Program-made: the position numbers and the translations under genes
Shown here: positions 1 through 7,154 of the stretch, one piece after another
Position numbering within the stretch: the stretch's first letter is position 1
How the letters are laid out: every line of letters starts with the position of its first letter
Notes under the pieces: model-generated
Databases searched by the model: none
What the model was told of the DNA's origin: nothing
The model's input: the letters and a program-made list of their open reading frames with translations, nothing else
Source of the DNA: Thermoplasmatota archaeon
Lineage (GTDB): Archaea; Thermoplasmatota; Thermoplasmata; UBA10834
Reading direction: 5' to 3'
Length of the DNA: 9,877 bases
Assembly (NCBI GenBank): GCA_018818785.1
Contig: JAHIRF010000001.1
Span: forward strand, 1-9,877

Positions 1-1327
1 AAAGGGTGATAGCGACATCGCCTAGTTCCATGGTTCCATCCCTGTCTTTCGTAACAAGATAGGCTCTGCTGCAGCCATGCACATCGCAGAACCTCGCGAG
101 TCCCTTCGCGTCAGATTTGTAGATGCTGGTCTGGTACTTCAATTCGATTGGAACAGGACCGTGTCTTGATGGCAGCACTATGTCAACCTCGTTCCCCTGC
201 GGATCTCTCCAGAAGAAGACCTGTGACGTCCTTGAGAAGTGGTTGTGCGCGGCGGTCTCCGCCAACCTTCCGAGTTCCTGACTTCCAGTCATATCATCTA
301 GTCCAAGAAGGGCACTGATCAATCCCGTGTCCGTGAGATATGCCCGTTTCGAGGATCGCGCCTGTTTGACCATGCTCTTGGTGTAGTTGTAGCAGGTCGA
401 GAAGAGCATCGCCCGCTCCAAGATAGAAAGGTACTTCGAGGCCGTTTGTGCCTTCATTCCTATGTCCGGTGCGATATTGGCGATCTCGAACATTTGAGAA
501 CTCATGGAGGCGAGTATCTTCAGGAGGTGCATCATGCTCGCAGGGTTCGCGATGCTCTCAGTTTCGGGAAGGTCGTGATACACAACTCTGTCCAGGACGG
601 ATTGCCGGATGTATCTGTGTACCTTTGTGATGGGTTGCATGCCGACCGTCTCCGGATATCCCCCTCTGACCAGGTAGTTGGTCAATGCGTTGGTGATCTC
701 ATTCTGAATGAGCATGAATGACTCCGGGACCGGAGCGTCCGACCAGATGAGTGGGATTCGTGGCACCTCAATCCCTTTGAACGCGAGATATTCTCGGAAG
801 GACAAAGTCGGAATGGTGATATCGAACGCTCTTCCCGCAAGGCTCTCGCCCATGCCCTTCCTCAATCCGAGCGACGACGATCCTGATGCGAATATCTTCA
901 CGTTCGATTTCGTCTCATAGATGCGCTTGAGGATGGTAGGCCATTCATTAATGAACTGTATCTCGTCGAGGAACAGGAATACCGGGTTCTTCTTCGAAGG
1001 CTTGGTTGGGACTACGTTCTCAAGGAAGTACGATACGACATCCTCGAGAATTGTGTGTTCCCTCGATAGGACTTCGTCAAAGGAGAAGTACATAGTGTTC
1101 TTGGAATTGACGCCCCTGTCGAGCAAATCCTGCATCGTCTTGGTGATTGCCGTGGTCTTCCCCGACCTCCTCGGTCCCGTGACAAGGACAATCTGTCGGT
1201 CATCGGCGAAGCTTGTCAACTCCTCAATCGATTCCCTTAGGATGATTTCTTCAACGTGCTCAGCGAGGGATTCACCTCTCCACTGTGGATTCGAGATCAC
1301 TATCTGTCTCACGAGCCTTTCGTTCAC
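1..1327 (-). CDS. AAA ATPase with DUF4143-type C-terminus (3' end outside window)
   Basis: Reads open on the minus strand for 442 codons to the window edge, so the C-terminus is missing. Walker A is GPRRSGKTT at residues 51-59 and Walker B is VFLFLDE at 116-122. A GSSS segment at 149-152 matches the sensor region of the AAA_14 family. The later part (about 200-440) follows the DUF4143 pattern: winged-helix-like LKILASMSSQMFEIANIA, then YLTDTGL, then E380-VD382 and E395-LK397, which resemble a PD-(D/E)xK nuclease core. The family is widespread in archaea and bacteria; its cellular role is poorly defined, and nothing here shows a substrate. I chose the GTG start (MNERLVRQIV) because it matches the usual family N-terminus and lies 26 nt from the centre of a TATA box with no Shine-Dalgarno site, as expected for a leaderless mRNA. 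The frame runs seven more sense codons upstream to TTG and then to a stop at about 1390, so an earlier TTG start is possible. No frameshift was found. Confidence 0.9.
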   Translation of the reverse strand, partial: MNERLVRQIVISNPQWRGESLAEHVEEIILRESIEELTSFADDRQIVLVTGPRRSGKTTAITKTMQDLLDRGVNSKNTMYFSFDEVLSREHTILEDVVSYFLENVVPTKPSKKNPVFLFLDEIQFINEWPTILKRIYETKSNVKIFASGSSSLGLRKGMGESLAGRAFDITIPTLSFREYLAFKGIEVPRIPLIWSDAPVPESFMLIQNEITNALTNYLVRGGYPETVGMQPITKVHRYIRQSVLDRVVYHDLPETESIANPASMMHLLKILASMSSQMFEIANIAPDIGMKAQTASKYLSILERAMLFSTCYNYTKSMVKQARSSKRAYLTDTGLISALLGLDDMTGSQELGRLAETAAHNHFSRTSQVFFWRDPQGNEVDIVLPSRHGPVPIELKYQTSIYKSDAKGLARFCDVHGCSRAYLVTKDRDGTMELGDVAITL

Positions 1328-1514
1328 GATGAATCGATGTAATTGTGAGTTTATAATGATTTCCAATATGTCTAAATGTGTTATTGGGCTTCAATTGCCC
1401 CACAGATAACACATGCAACGCTACGGGTTCGACCTTAGTTCGGCGACCGATTTCGCTTGCGATGTCCTCGAGATCGCCGACACATCGGTCGACACTGCCG
1501 GAAGCCCACCTCAT
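1272..1514 (-). CDS. Small unrecognised ORF, possible gene remnant
   Basis: An 80-codon frame that begins exactly at the edge of repeat copy 1 and overlaps the first 56 nt of the ATPase gene in another frame. Its first half (VGDLEDIASEIGRR, then VEPVALHVLSVG) has the alternating hydrophobic pattern and codon usage of a real protein. The second half runs through the ATPase promoter and looks random. I do not recognise a family. It has no ribosome binding site. It may be the remaining tail or middle of a decayed gene interrupted by the repeat, or chance. Confidence 0.2.
   Translation of the reverse strand: MRWASGSVDRCVGDLEDIASEIGRRTKVEPVALHVLSVGQLKPNNTFRHIGNHYKLTITSIHRERKARETDSDLESTVER
1350..1356 (-). 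promoter_or_regulatory. TATA box of the ATPase gene
   Basis: TTATAAA read on the minus strand. Its centre lies 26 nt before the GTG start codon at 1327, the usual archaeal distance between TATA box and transcription start. Transcription would therefore begin at or next to the start codon, giving a leaderless mRNA. No ribosome binding site is seen between box and start, which agrees with this. Confidence 0.55.
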
Positions 1515-1630
1515 TTCTTTGCCATCAAAGAATTCGGAGGATTCAAGGGTCGCATTTGGCTTTGAAGATTATAGCTGGCAGTTTTCATTAGGGGTAAATT
1601 CCGGGCTATAACCCGGACCCTCGCTCATTT
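1513..1630 (+). repeat. Structured intergenic repeat, copy 1
   Basis: First of three same-orientation copies, about 91% identical to copy 2 over 118 nt with no gaps (11 differences counted by eye). It can form TTCTTTG/CAAAGAA (1515-1521 with 1526-1532, a perfect 7-bp stem with a CCAT loop) or, alternatively, TCAAAG/CTTTGA (1525-1530 with 1560-1565). Near its right end TCCGGG (1600-1605) pairs perfectly with CCCGGA (1612-1617), and AGGG (1590-1593) pairs with CCCT (1618-1621) outside it. It begins 23 nt beyond the nucleotidyltransferase stop codon, and fills most of the 325-bp gap 1328-1652. The rest of that gap holds the ATPase promoter and the small ORF. Strand is given as the shared orientation; the transcribed strand, if any, is unknown. 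Confidence 0.85.
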
Positions 1631-1652
1631 TAATTCATAGTATAGGTAGTTG

Positions 1653-2516
1653 TCACATTGTTCGATTGTCCGCTGCATTGTATGCTCGCTTGGGCGATTT
1701 AATCCGATGGGGTCGCACCTTTCTGTCGACCACTATCTGATTGTTCTTTTCGAGATAGTCGAGGCACTCTCTGATAAATGCAGGGGTTTCCCTCAATTCG
1801 GTTGAGAGTCCATCGACCGAGTTCATCCCCTTGTCAATTAGTGTGAGCAACCGCTGGGCACCCATCTTCAATTCCGCTCTTGTCTTCAGTGCTCGTTTCC
1901 AGGGGACTTTCACACCGTATCTCCTTTCCATCTCATCGAGCTTCGTGAGAAGGAACGCCTCCCAGATGCTGCTCTTTCTCAGCCCTTCGGGATCAGTCTG
2001 ATTATCGCACTCCTCTAGGATGATATCGCGGCTCAATCCTTTTCTGAACAACGCGATCATGTCGTCAAGGTCTCTTGATCTCTCAGTTACGCTCTTGAGC
2101 AGGAATATATCTTCTCGCGAACAAATATACAGAACAAGTTCTCCCCATTCGTCAACCCGCTCTGCTCTTCGAATCATCCCTTCGGAGAGCCTTAGTTTGT
2201 TACAGATCCTTTCGGCGAAGATGTCGGCTCGCACCCCTCCTCCTGAAGCGGACAATATTGTCGCGTCTACAAGTGCGTGACATTCCTGTGGATGCCTGGT
2301 ATTGACATCGAATCCTAGCGATTCGAAAGCTCTCTTGAGTTCCTGCGCTTCAAGCGATGATCGCACTATCAGATCCAAGTCCTTGGTAGCATCCTTCTCG
2401 CCTCTGAGAGCCATTGCTCCACCTCCCACCAAGTAGACTTGGATTCTCATGCTACAGATATTCCCGATCTTCTCCATTATTGAAAGGACCTCTGATTTGC
2501 TGATTTGGGCCGGCAT
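1653..2516 (-). CDS. Nucleotidyltransferase, DUF6036/AbiEii-like
   Basis: A 287-residue protein with a polymerase-beta-type nucleotidyltransferase core. LVGGGAMALRG (29-39) is the glycine-containing motif, KDLDL (45-49) supplies the two metal-binding aspartates D46 and D48, and D98 in VRADIF fits the third carboxylate. The stretch EDIFLLKSVTERSRDLDD (135-152) matches the conserved helical part of AbiEii and DUF6036 proteins. Residues about 218-275 look like an added winged helix (ALKT...LLTLIDKG...LRETPAFIRECLDYLEKNN). Proteins of this type transfer a nucleotide to RNA or protein, and some are toxins; the target here cannot be told. The catalytic residues are all present, so it is probably active. 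Its ATG follows the upstream stop by 3 nt, with GGTGA as ribosome binding site at the end of the upstream gene, so the two are co-translated and likely act together. Confidence 0.75.
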   Translation of the reverse strand: MPAQISKSEVLSIMEKIGNICSMRIQVYLVGGGAMALRGEKDATKDLDLIVRSSLEAQELKRAFESLGFDVNTRHPQECHALVDATILSASGGGVRADIFAERICNKLRLSEGMIRRAERVDEWGELVLYICSREDIFLLKSVTERSRDLDDMIALFRKGLSRDIILEECDNQTDPEGLRKSSIWEAFLLTKLDEMERRYGVKVPWKRALKTRAELKMGAQRLLTLIDKGMNSVDGLSTELRETPAFIRECLDYLEKNNQIVVDRKVRPHRIKSPKRAYNAADNRTM

Positions 2517-2519
2517 CGT

Positions 2520-3440
2520 TCACTTCACCCCATATTGTATTCGTAATTCCTGCATATCCGACCTGCTAGGGAATAGCAGGTTCTCGACGTTTTCACCATC
2601 GAGGTATTTTATCATCAGTTCGGATAGTTCCCCCACCCCCATCGCATCTCCTTGTCTACGTAGGTATCCTGACCTGTAGCCACTCTTGAACAGGAAGAGC
2701 AAGCTGTATGCGATGCCTCTTGAGCTGCTTGGATCTATCAGGATGTTGTGGAGGGCGATATCCTCTGGTTTCAGACTCGGTCGCCAGTATGCATAGTGGT
2801 AATACTTCGTATCCGAAATGAACTGAAGTCCGCGTTGCGACATTGCTGTTACCCCAGTGCTGCGAATTCCAGATGTGTCTTTCAACTCTCTGGACGCGAA
2901 AATAAACTGAAGCCCTTCGCACCAGAGTATCCTCCCTGCCGAGGTGATGTCATCGAGGACCGCGGCGCACGCTCCTCTGGAGAAGTCCTGTAGAAATCGT
3001 GTTAGTATCTTGTCTGATTGAGGAATCGAAATCACATCGCCATCCTGGGCAACTGCTGCAAATCCTTTCAATGCCCAGACGATTCTGCGAACAGATTCTG
3101 GAGCAAGTCGCGTTTCAGTTGCGATTCTTCCGAGCGTCTTTTGATTACTGGAGGCCGAGAGCATGGCGAGGAGCCTGGAACCAATCAGTGGTTCGATTGC
3201 ACGAGAATTTCCTTCTAGATATGTTGCCAGTGCTTTTGAGTGACCATGCGAGCTTATGAAGATTATATTGATCTTCCCATCTCTCCGACTTGTCACAAGC
3301 TTCTTTGACGATAGAGACTGGATTATTCTGTAGATTGAGATATTCGATAGGCCCGTATCTTCTATTAATGCAGCTGCTGATACATGACCATCGCATACTG
3401 ACTTGAATACTCGGAGTTCATTCTTGTTTAGAATATACAT
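2520..3440 (-). CDS. Double winged-helix protein, putative antitoxin or regulator
   Basis: A 306-residue protein beginning MYILNKNELRVF. Residues 5-65 form a winged helix (AAALIEDTGLSNISIYRIIQSLSSKKLV). Residues 84-140 look like a second one (LGRIATETRLAPESVRRIVWALKG). The rest (165-306) contains a YHYAYWRPSLKPEDIALHNI segment that recalls the C-terminal domain of AbiEi-like antitoxins, though similarity is by eye only. The frame could start 17 codons earlier at 3491, but that puts the TATA box inside the coding region; the ATG at 3440 lies 27 nt from the centre of that box and fits a leaderless mRNA. It is the first gene of a two-gene unit with the nucleotidyltransferase and probably represses the unit, neutralises its partner, or both. 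No transmembrane segment or enzyme motif was seen. Confidence 0.7.
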   Translation of the reverse strand: MYILNKNELRVFKSVCDGHVSAAALIEDTGLSNISIYRIIQSLSSKKLVTSRRDGKINIIFISSHGHSKALATYLEGNSRAIEPLIGSRLLAMLSASSNQKTLGRIATETRLAPESVRRIVWALKGFAAVAQDGDVISIPQSDKILTRFLQDFSRGACAAVLDDITSAGRILWCEGLQFIFASRELKDTSGIRSTGVTAMSQRGLQFISDTKYYHYAYWRPSLKPEDIALHNILIDPSSSRGIAYSLLFLFKSGYRSGYLRRQGDAMGVGELSELMIKYLDGENVENLLFPSRSDMQELRIQYGVK

Positions 3441-3462
3441 TGTGTGCAATAATTGATTGTTC

Positions 3463-3471
3463 ATATATATA
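3463..3471 (-). promoter_or_regulatory. TATA box of the winged-helix/nucleotidyltransferase unit
   Basis: TATATATAT on the minus strand, with its centre 27 nt before the ATG at 3440. There is no Shine-Dalgarno site in between, so the mRNA is probably leaderless. This box decides the choice of 3440 over the longer frame start at 3491. The spacing agrees with that of the ATPase promoter in this window. Confidence 0.6.
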
Positions 3472-3632
3472 GAATTTATCAATATTGACACAGATGTTGC
3501 GGTTCAATGAATATCAAAGCGTCGTGATATCGCTTCATCTTCTGCCGCTAGAGCATCAGGGTAGCAATCATCAAGGTCCATTCCATTTTGAACTCAGCTT
3601 GACAATATGACCCTGGAATAATCTGATATCCT

Positions 3633-3750
3633 ATTTCTTTACCATCAAAGAATTCGGAGAATTCAAGGATCGCATTTGGCTTTGAAGATTATAGCTGGCA
3701 GTTTTAATTAGGGGTAAATTCGGGGTGATAATCCGGGCCCTCGCACATTA
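3633..3750 (+). repeat. Structured intergenic repeat, copy 2
   Basis: Same length and orientation as copy 1, shifted by exactly 2120 nt. Its stems are weaker: TTCTTTA replaces TTCTTTG, and the right-hand hairpin has one G-G mismatch plus a G-T pair (CGGGG with TCCGG). It gains a GAATTC-GGA-GAATTC inverted repeat at 3650-3664. It lies beyond phoU, the last gene of the pst operon, whose stop is 90 nt away, and 193 nt upstream of the winged-helix gene. In the 399-bp gap 3441-3839 the remainder holds the TATA box at 3463-3471 and, at 3794-3802, TTTTGATGG, which is complementary to CCATCAAA inside the repeat. I see no gene there. Confidence 0.85.
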
Positions 3751-3839
3751 TTATACTATACAATGGATTTATACTCGAATCTGCAATAGCTCATTTTGAT
3801 GGCGGTACGGGAAAGCATGATTGACCTCACTGCATTGGG

Positions 3840-4499
3840 TCACTTCTCTACCCGTTCTCCGGTCTTCATATAGACCGTTCGTTCAGCGATGTTGCATGCA
3901 TGATCAGCTATCCTCTCAAGATATCTCGCAACGAACTGATAGTTCATCCCCATCGTGATGTTCGCAGAGTTCTCCATCATGTATGTCAGGACTTCTCGGA
4001 ATATCTCGTCGTACAGAGAGTCGACCCGGTCCTCAAGGACGAAGACCTCCTCGGTCTTATCCAGGTCTCCCTCGAGGAAGGATTCGACGGCTAGGTCGAC
4101 CATGGATACAGCCATCTCTGATATTCGGGGTATGCTCACGAGCACTTTGAAATGGCGAAGGTTAGATGCTTTGACTCTCTCCGTTATCTCGGCGATATCT
4201 TTCGCGTACCTCACAATCCTGTCGAAGTCGGTGGTGATCTTCAGGCTCGTGGTCACGTATCTGAGATCACCGGCAACCGGTGCGTGCAAGGCGATTATCT
4301 TGATAATCCCCTTCTCAGTCTTAACGAGAGTCTCATATGCCTTCTCGTCCAGCTCTCTGACCCTCTCGACAAGCGAGAGATCCAGATCCTCAAAGGATTT
4401 CGCAGCTAGGGTTATGGCCTCTCGGGCCATGGATCCCATCATGTTCATCCTCTCTCCGAGCTCGTTCAGCTCATCTTGATATGCTTTCCTCGGCGACAT
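3840..4499 (-). CDS. phoU: Phosphate signalling protein PhoU
   Basis: A 219-residue protein, the normal length for PhoU, made of two three-helix PhoU domains. The conserved metal-site motifs are present in each half: DRIVRYAKDIAEI at 93-105 and ERIADHACNIAE at 195-206. The N-terminus (ELNELGERMNMMGSMAREAI) and LHAPVAGDLRYV at 71-82 are also typical. PhoU is a cytoplasmic protein that restrains Pst transport and, in bacteria, links it to PhoR. No histidine kinase is in this window, so its partner here may instead be the AbrB-PhoU protein encoded at 8493-9509. It is the last gene of the operon: its ATG follows the pstB stop by 4 nt, and GGTGAT at the pstB stop codon serves as ribosome binding site. 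Confidence 0.95.
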   Translation of the reverse strand: MSPRKAYQDELNELGERMNMMGSMAREAITLAAKSFEDLDLSLVERVRELDEKAYETLVKTEKGIIKIIALHAPVAGDLRYVTTSLKITTDFDRIVRYAKDIAEITERVKASNLRHFKVLVSIPRISEMAVSMVDLAVESFLEGDLDKTEEVFVLEDRVDSLYDEIFREVLTYMMENSANITMGMNYQFVARYLERIADHACNIAERTVYMKTGERVEK

Positions 4500-4503
4500 G
4501 TTA

Positions 4504-5271
4504 TCACCCGAACCTCCCTGTGATGTATCTCTCTGTCAACTCTTCTTCTGGATTCTCGAATAGTCTCTTCGTCTTGTTGAACTCTATCAGTTCTCCAAGA
4601 TACATGAATGCCGTCCAATCGGCCACACGTGCTGCCTGTTGCATGTTGTGCGTGACTATGATGACCGTGTAATCATTCTTCAAGTCGAATATGAGATCCT
4701 CTATCTTGGAAGTGGCTATGGGATCCAACGCGGAGCACGGCTCGTCCATGAGAAGTACTTCTGGTTCTATTGCCATGGCGCGCGCGATGCACAGCCTCTG
4801 CTGTTGTCCTCCCGATATGCTCACTCCTGAGGCGTCCAAGTTGTCCTTCACCTCGTCCCAAAGAGCCGCTTGCTTTAGACTTCTCTCGACCTGCTCCTGT
4901 ATGAACGCCTTGTCTCTGATGCCGTTCATTCTCAGTCCGTAAGCGACATTATCGAATATCGATGCGTTGGGGAACGGATTCGGCTTCTGAAAGATCATTC
5001 CTACTCGTCTCCTGACATCAACGGGGTTGGTCCCTCTCGAATAGATATCCTCTCCCTCGAGCAGCACCTCTCCAGTCACCCTCGTCCCAGGAACGACCTC
5101 ATGCATCCTATTCAAGCATCTTATGAACGTCGACTTTCCGCACCCAGACGGTCCTATGATTGCCGTTGCATGGTTTGCCTTGACCTTGATGTCAATTCCT
5201 TTGACCGCCTTGTTCGAACCAAAGTATGCATCGAGTTCTCTTGTCTCTATCTTCGCTGATGATTCTCCCAT
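4504..5271 (-). CDS. pstB: Phosphate ABC transporter ATP-binding protein PstB
   Basis: A 255-residue ABC ATPase that energises phosphate import at the inner face of the membrane. All motifs are intact: Walker [10 protein letters not shown] (40-48), Q-loop FQKPNPFP (94-101), signature SGGQQQR (153-159), Walker B VLLMDE (172-177, catalytic E177) and H-loop VTHNMQQ (206-212). The PNPFP after the Q-loop and the C-terminal ERYITGRFG are hallmarks of PstB rather than other ABC ATPases. The start ATG has a strong GAGGAGG site upstream, lying within the last codons of pstA, whose stop is 3 nt before the ATG. It would dimerise and couple to the PstC and PstA cytoplasmic loops. Confidence 0.97.
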   Translation of the reverse strand: MGESSAKIETRELDAYFGSNKAVKGIDIKVKANHATAIIGPSGCGKSTFIRCLNRMHEVVPGTRVTGEVLLEGEDIYSRGTNPVDVRRRVGMIFQKPNPFPNASIFDNVAYGLRMNGIRDKAFIQEQVERSLKQAALWDEVKDNLDASGVSISGGQQQRLCIARAMAIEPEVLLMDEPCSALDPIATSKIEDLIFDLKNDYTVIIVTHNMQQAARVADWTAFMYLGELIEFNKTKRLFENPEEELTERYITGRFG

Positions 5272-5274
5272 GTG

Positions 5275-6138
5275 TCAACGCCTCCTCTTAAACAGATGTC
5301 TGCCTCCATGGGCAATTATCCTCACTGTGATGTTCAGACCAAGCACGAGCAGTATCAGGAAGGCGCTCGCTCCCCACGCTAGATCATGCCAGTTATCGAA
5401 CGGAGATATCGCGAACTGGTAGATCAGCACAGGCATCGACGCCATCGGCTGGGACAGGGTCGTCGGGTAGAATGCGGTCCATCCGACAGTGAGCAATAAT
5501 GGAGCTGACTCTCCCGTTATCCTTGCAATGGACAGCATTATCCCCGTTATGATGCCAGGCTTGCCATTCGAGAGAACAACCGTCCTTATCGTAGCGGAAC
5601 GGCTAACTCCTAGGGATAGCGAAGCTTCCCTGAGCGATGTTGGCACCAACTTGAGCGCCTCCTCGGTCGTCCTTGCGACAACAGGCAGCATGATGATCGA
5701 GAGTGCTAATCCTCCTGCGAATGCATTCGGGCCTCCGAGGGACACTACCAGGACGAGATAGGCGAATATGCCAATGATTATGGATGGGAAACCGGCAAGC
5801 ACATCCATGACGAAACGGACGGTCCTTCCGAACAAGTTGTCCCCATATTCAGATACGAATATCCCAGACACGATTCCTATCGGGATCCCGATCAACGAAC
5901 CGATTCCAATGGCTGCCAATGTGCCGACAATGGCCGGTCCTATCCCTCCGACCTCATCGCTCCCTGGCGGTGGTATGGTTCCAGTCAGGAACTCGAATGA
6001 GAACTGTGGCAACCCCTTGATCAGCACGTCCACGAGTATGCTTACTAGAGGGACCAGAGCAGCTATGACACACGCAACCGCGGCGACCGTTGCCAGCCGG
6101 TCCTTGATCATCCTCTTTCGAAAGCCCTTGGAGTTCAT
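5275..6138 (-). CDS. pstA: Phosphate ABC transporter permease PstA
   Basis: A 287-residue membrane protein with about six transmembrane segments (roughly 15-40, 66-92, 108-133, 142-155, 193-220, 256-276). The ABC permease coupling loop is REASLSLGVSRSATIRTVVL (170-189), and GIPIGIVSGIFVSEYG and ARITGESAPLLLT are typical of PstA. The open frame extends upstream to 6279, but that extra part (rich in Cys, Ser and Arg) overlaps pstC and looks non-coding. The ATG at 6138 is preferred because it forms an ATGA overlap with the pstC stop and has GGGAGG about 11 nt upstream. It pairs with PstC to form the phosphate channel. Confidence 0.95.
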   Translation of the reverse strand: MNSKGFRKRMIKDRLATVAAVACVIAALVPLVSILVDVLIKGLPQFSFEFLTGTIPPPGSDEVGGIGPAIVGTLAAIGIGSLIGIPIGIVSGIFVSEYGDNLFGRTVRFVMDVLAGFPSIIIGIFAYLVLVVSLGGPNAFAGGLALSIIMLPVVARTTEEALKLVPTSLREASLSLGVSRSATIRTVVLSNGKPGIITGIMLSIARITGESAPLLLTVGWTAFYPTTLSQPMASMPVLIYQFAISPFDNWHDLAWGASAFLILLVLGLNITVRIIAHGGRHLFKRRR

Positions 6139-7154
6139 TCGACTCTGACCCTCCCGACCTTCGTGACACGGCTGAGCAAGATTCGACCAACTACATTTAT
6201 CGCCAGCATGAGTACAAACAGTACAAGCCCTACTCCGATCAGTGCGGATTGTTGAACTGTTCCGGACGGCGCCTCCCACCAGTTGGCTGCTATGAGACTA
6301 GACAGAGTCTGTCCTGGATCGAGAAGAGACCACGAGAACGAATTCACATTTCCTATCACCATGGTTACCGCCATGGTCTCTCCAACAGCTCTTCCAAGCC
6401 CCAGCACGGCAGCACCGAATATGCCTGATCGTGCATAGCTGAGAGCGATAGTTCCGACCATCTCATATCTTGTCGCGCCCAGTGCTAATGCTGCCTCCTT
6501 CTGCGAAGTTGGCACGGCTTTGAGCGCATCCCTTGATATCGCGGATATGGTAGGTATTATCATTATTGCTAGAATGACAGCTGCGCTCAATTTGTCTATT
6601 CCGAAGGTCCTTCCTTCGAAGAACGGCAGAAAGCCCAAGCTCCCTTGGAGGAACGGTTCCACCTGATCCCTCATGAACCCTCTTAGCGTGAATATCCCCC
6701 AGATGCCGAAGACGACGCTGGGAACGGCTGCGAGCATCTCCACGAGGAATCCCAATGGCGTGCCGATCCATTTGGGTGCGATCTCGGAGATGAATATGGC
6801 AATCCCCACGCTGATGGGGACTGCTATCATCATGGCAACGGCGGATGTGTAGAGTGTCCCACCGATGAACGGAAGCGCTCCAAAGATCCCTTGATCAAAA
6901 CTCCAGGTGCTTCCTGTGAAGAATTTGTACCCCATCGAATCCAGCACCGGAAAGGCTCCCTCGATGAGGTAGCCCACGACCCAAGCGAATATCGCGACAG
7001 CAGAGAATGCGAGGGCCCCGCAGAATAGCTGGAACCGGCCGTCTGAGGTCAGGATGAGATGATTCAATGTCTCCCTCAACCCATCCAGTTTAGCAGACGG
7101 AGGATTCCAGCCATTATGGACTGGGTCATTGGGGCCGCCTTCGTCGTTATTCAT
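6135..7154 (-). CDS. pstC: Phosphate ABC transporter permease PstC
   Basis: A 339-residue membrane protein. After about 43 hydrophilic residues come six transmembrane segments (about 44-64, 100-124, 136-158, 190-207, 244-268, 304-325). The coupling loop is KEAALALGATRYEMVGTIAL (219-238) and GRAVGETMAVTMVIGN (254-269) is the PstC signature. The loop between the third and fourth segments (about 160-188) is external. The ATG overlaps the last codons of pstS by 8 nt, with GGGGAG about 10 nt upstream, so translation is coupled to pstS. It forms the channel together with PstA. Confidence 0.96.
   Translation of the reverse strand: MNNDEGGPNDPVHNGWNPPSAKLDGLRETLNHLILTSDGRFQLFCGALAFSAVAIFAWVVGYLIEGAFPVLDSMGYKFFTGSTWSFDQGIFGALPFIGGTLYTSAVAMMIAVPISVGIAIFISEIAPKWIGTPLGFLVEMLAAVPSVVFGIWGIFTLRGFMRDQVEPFLQGSLGFLPFFEGRTFGIDKLSAAVILAIMIIPTISAISRDALKAVPTSQKEAALALGATRYEMVGTIALSYARSGIFGAAVLGLGRAVGETMAVTMVIGNVNSFSWSLLDPGQTLSSLIAANWWEAPSGTVQQSALIGVGLVLFVLMLAINVVGRILLSRVTKVGRVRVE

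Noticed and set aside
921-1409. A 162-codon plus-strand frame
   Set aside because: It lies antisense over the ATPase, whose minus-strand frame contains intact Walker motifs; the plus-strand product is serine-rich and shows no domain.
1513-1630. Archaeal C/D box or H/ACA guide RNA
   Set aside because: I could not find the paired C and D boxes or a properly placed ACA with a pseudouridylation pocket on either strand; a guide-like role remains only a guess.
3822-3842. TGACC/GGTCA inverted repeat at the end of phoU as a terminator
   Set aside because: The stem is 5 bp, includes the stop codon, has an 11-nt loop and is not followed by a T-rich stretch on the minus strand.
6139-6279. N-terminal extension of PstA by 47 codons
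   Set aside because: It overlaps pstC, has a composition unlike PstA, and the ATG at 6138 has both a stop-start overlap and a good ribosome binding site.
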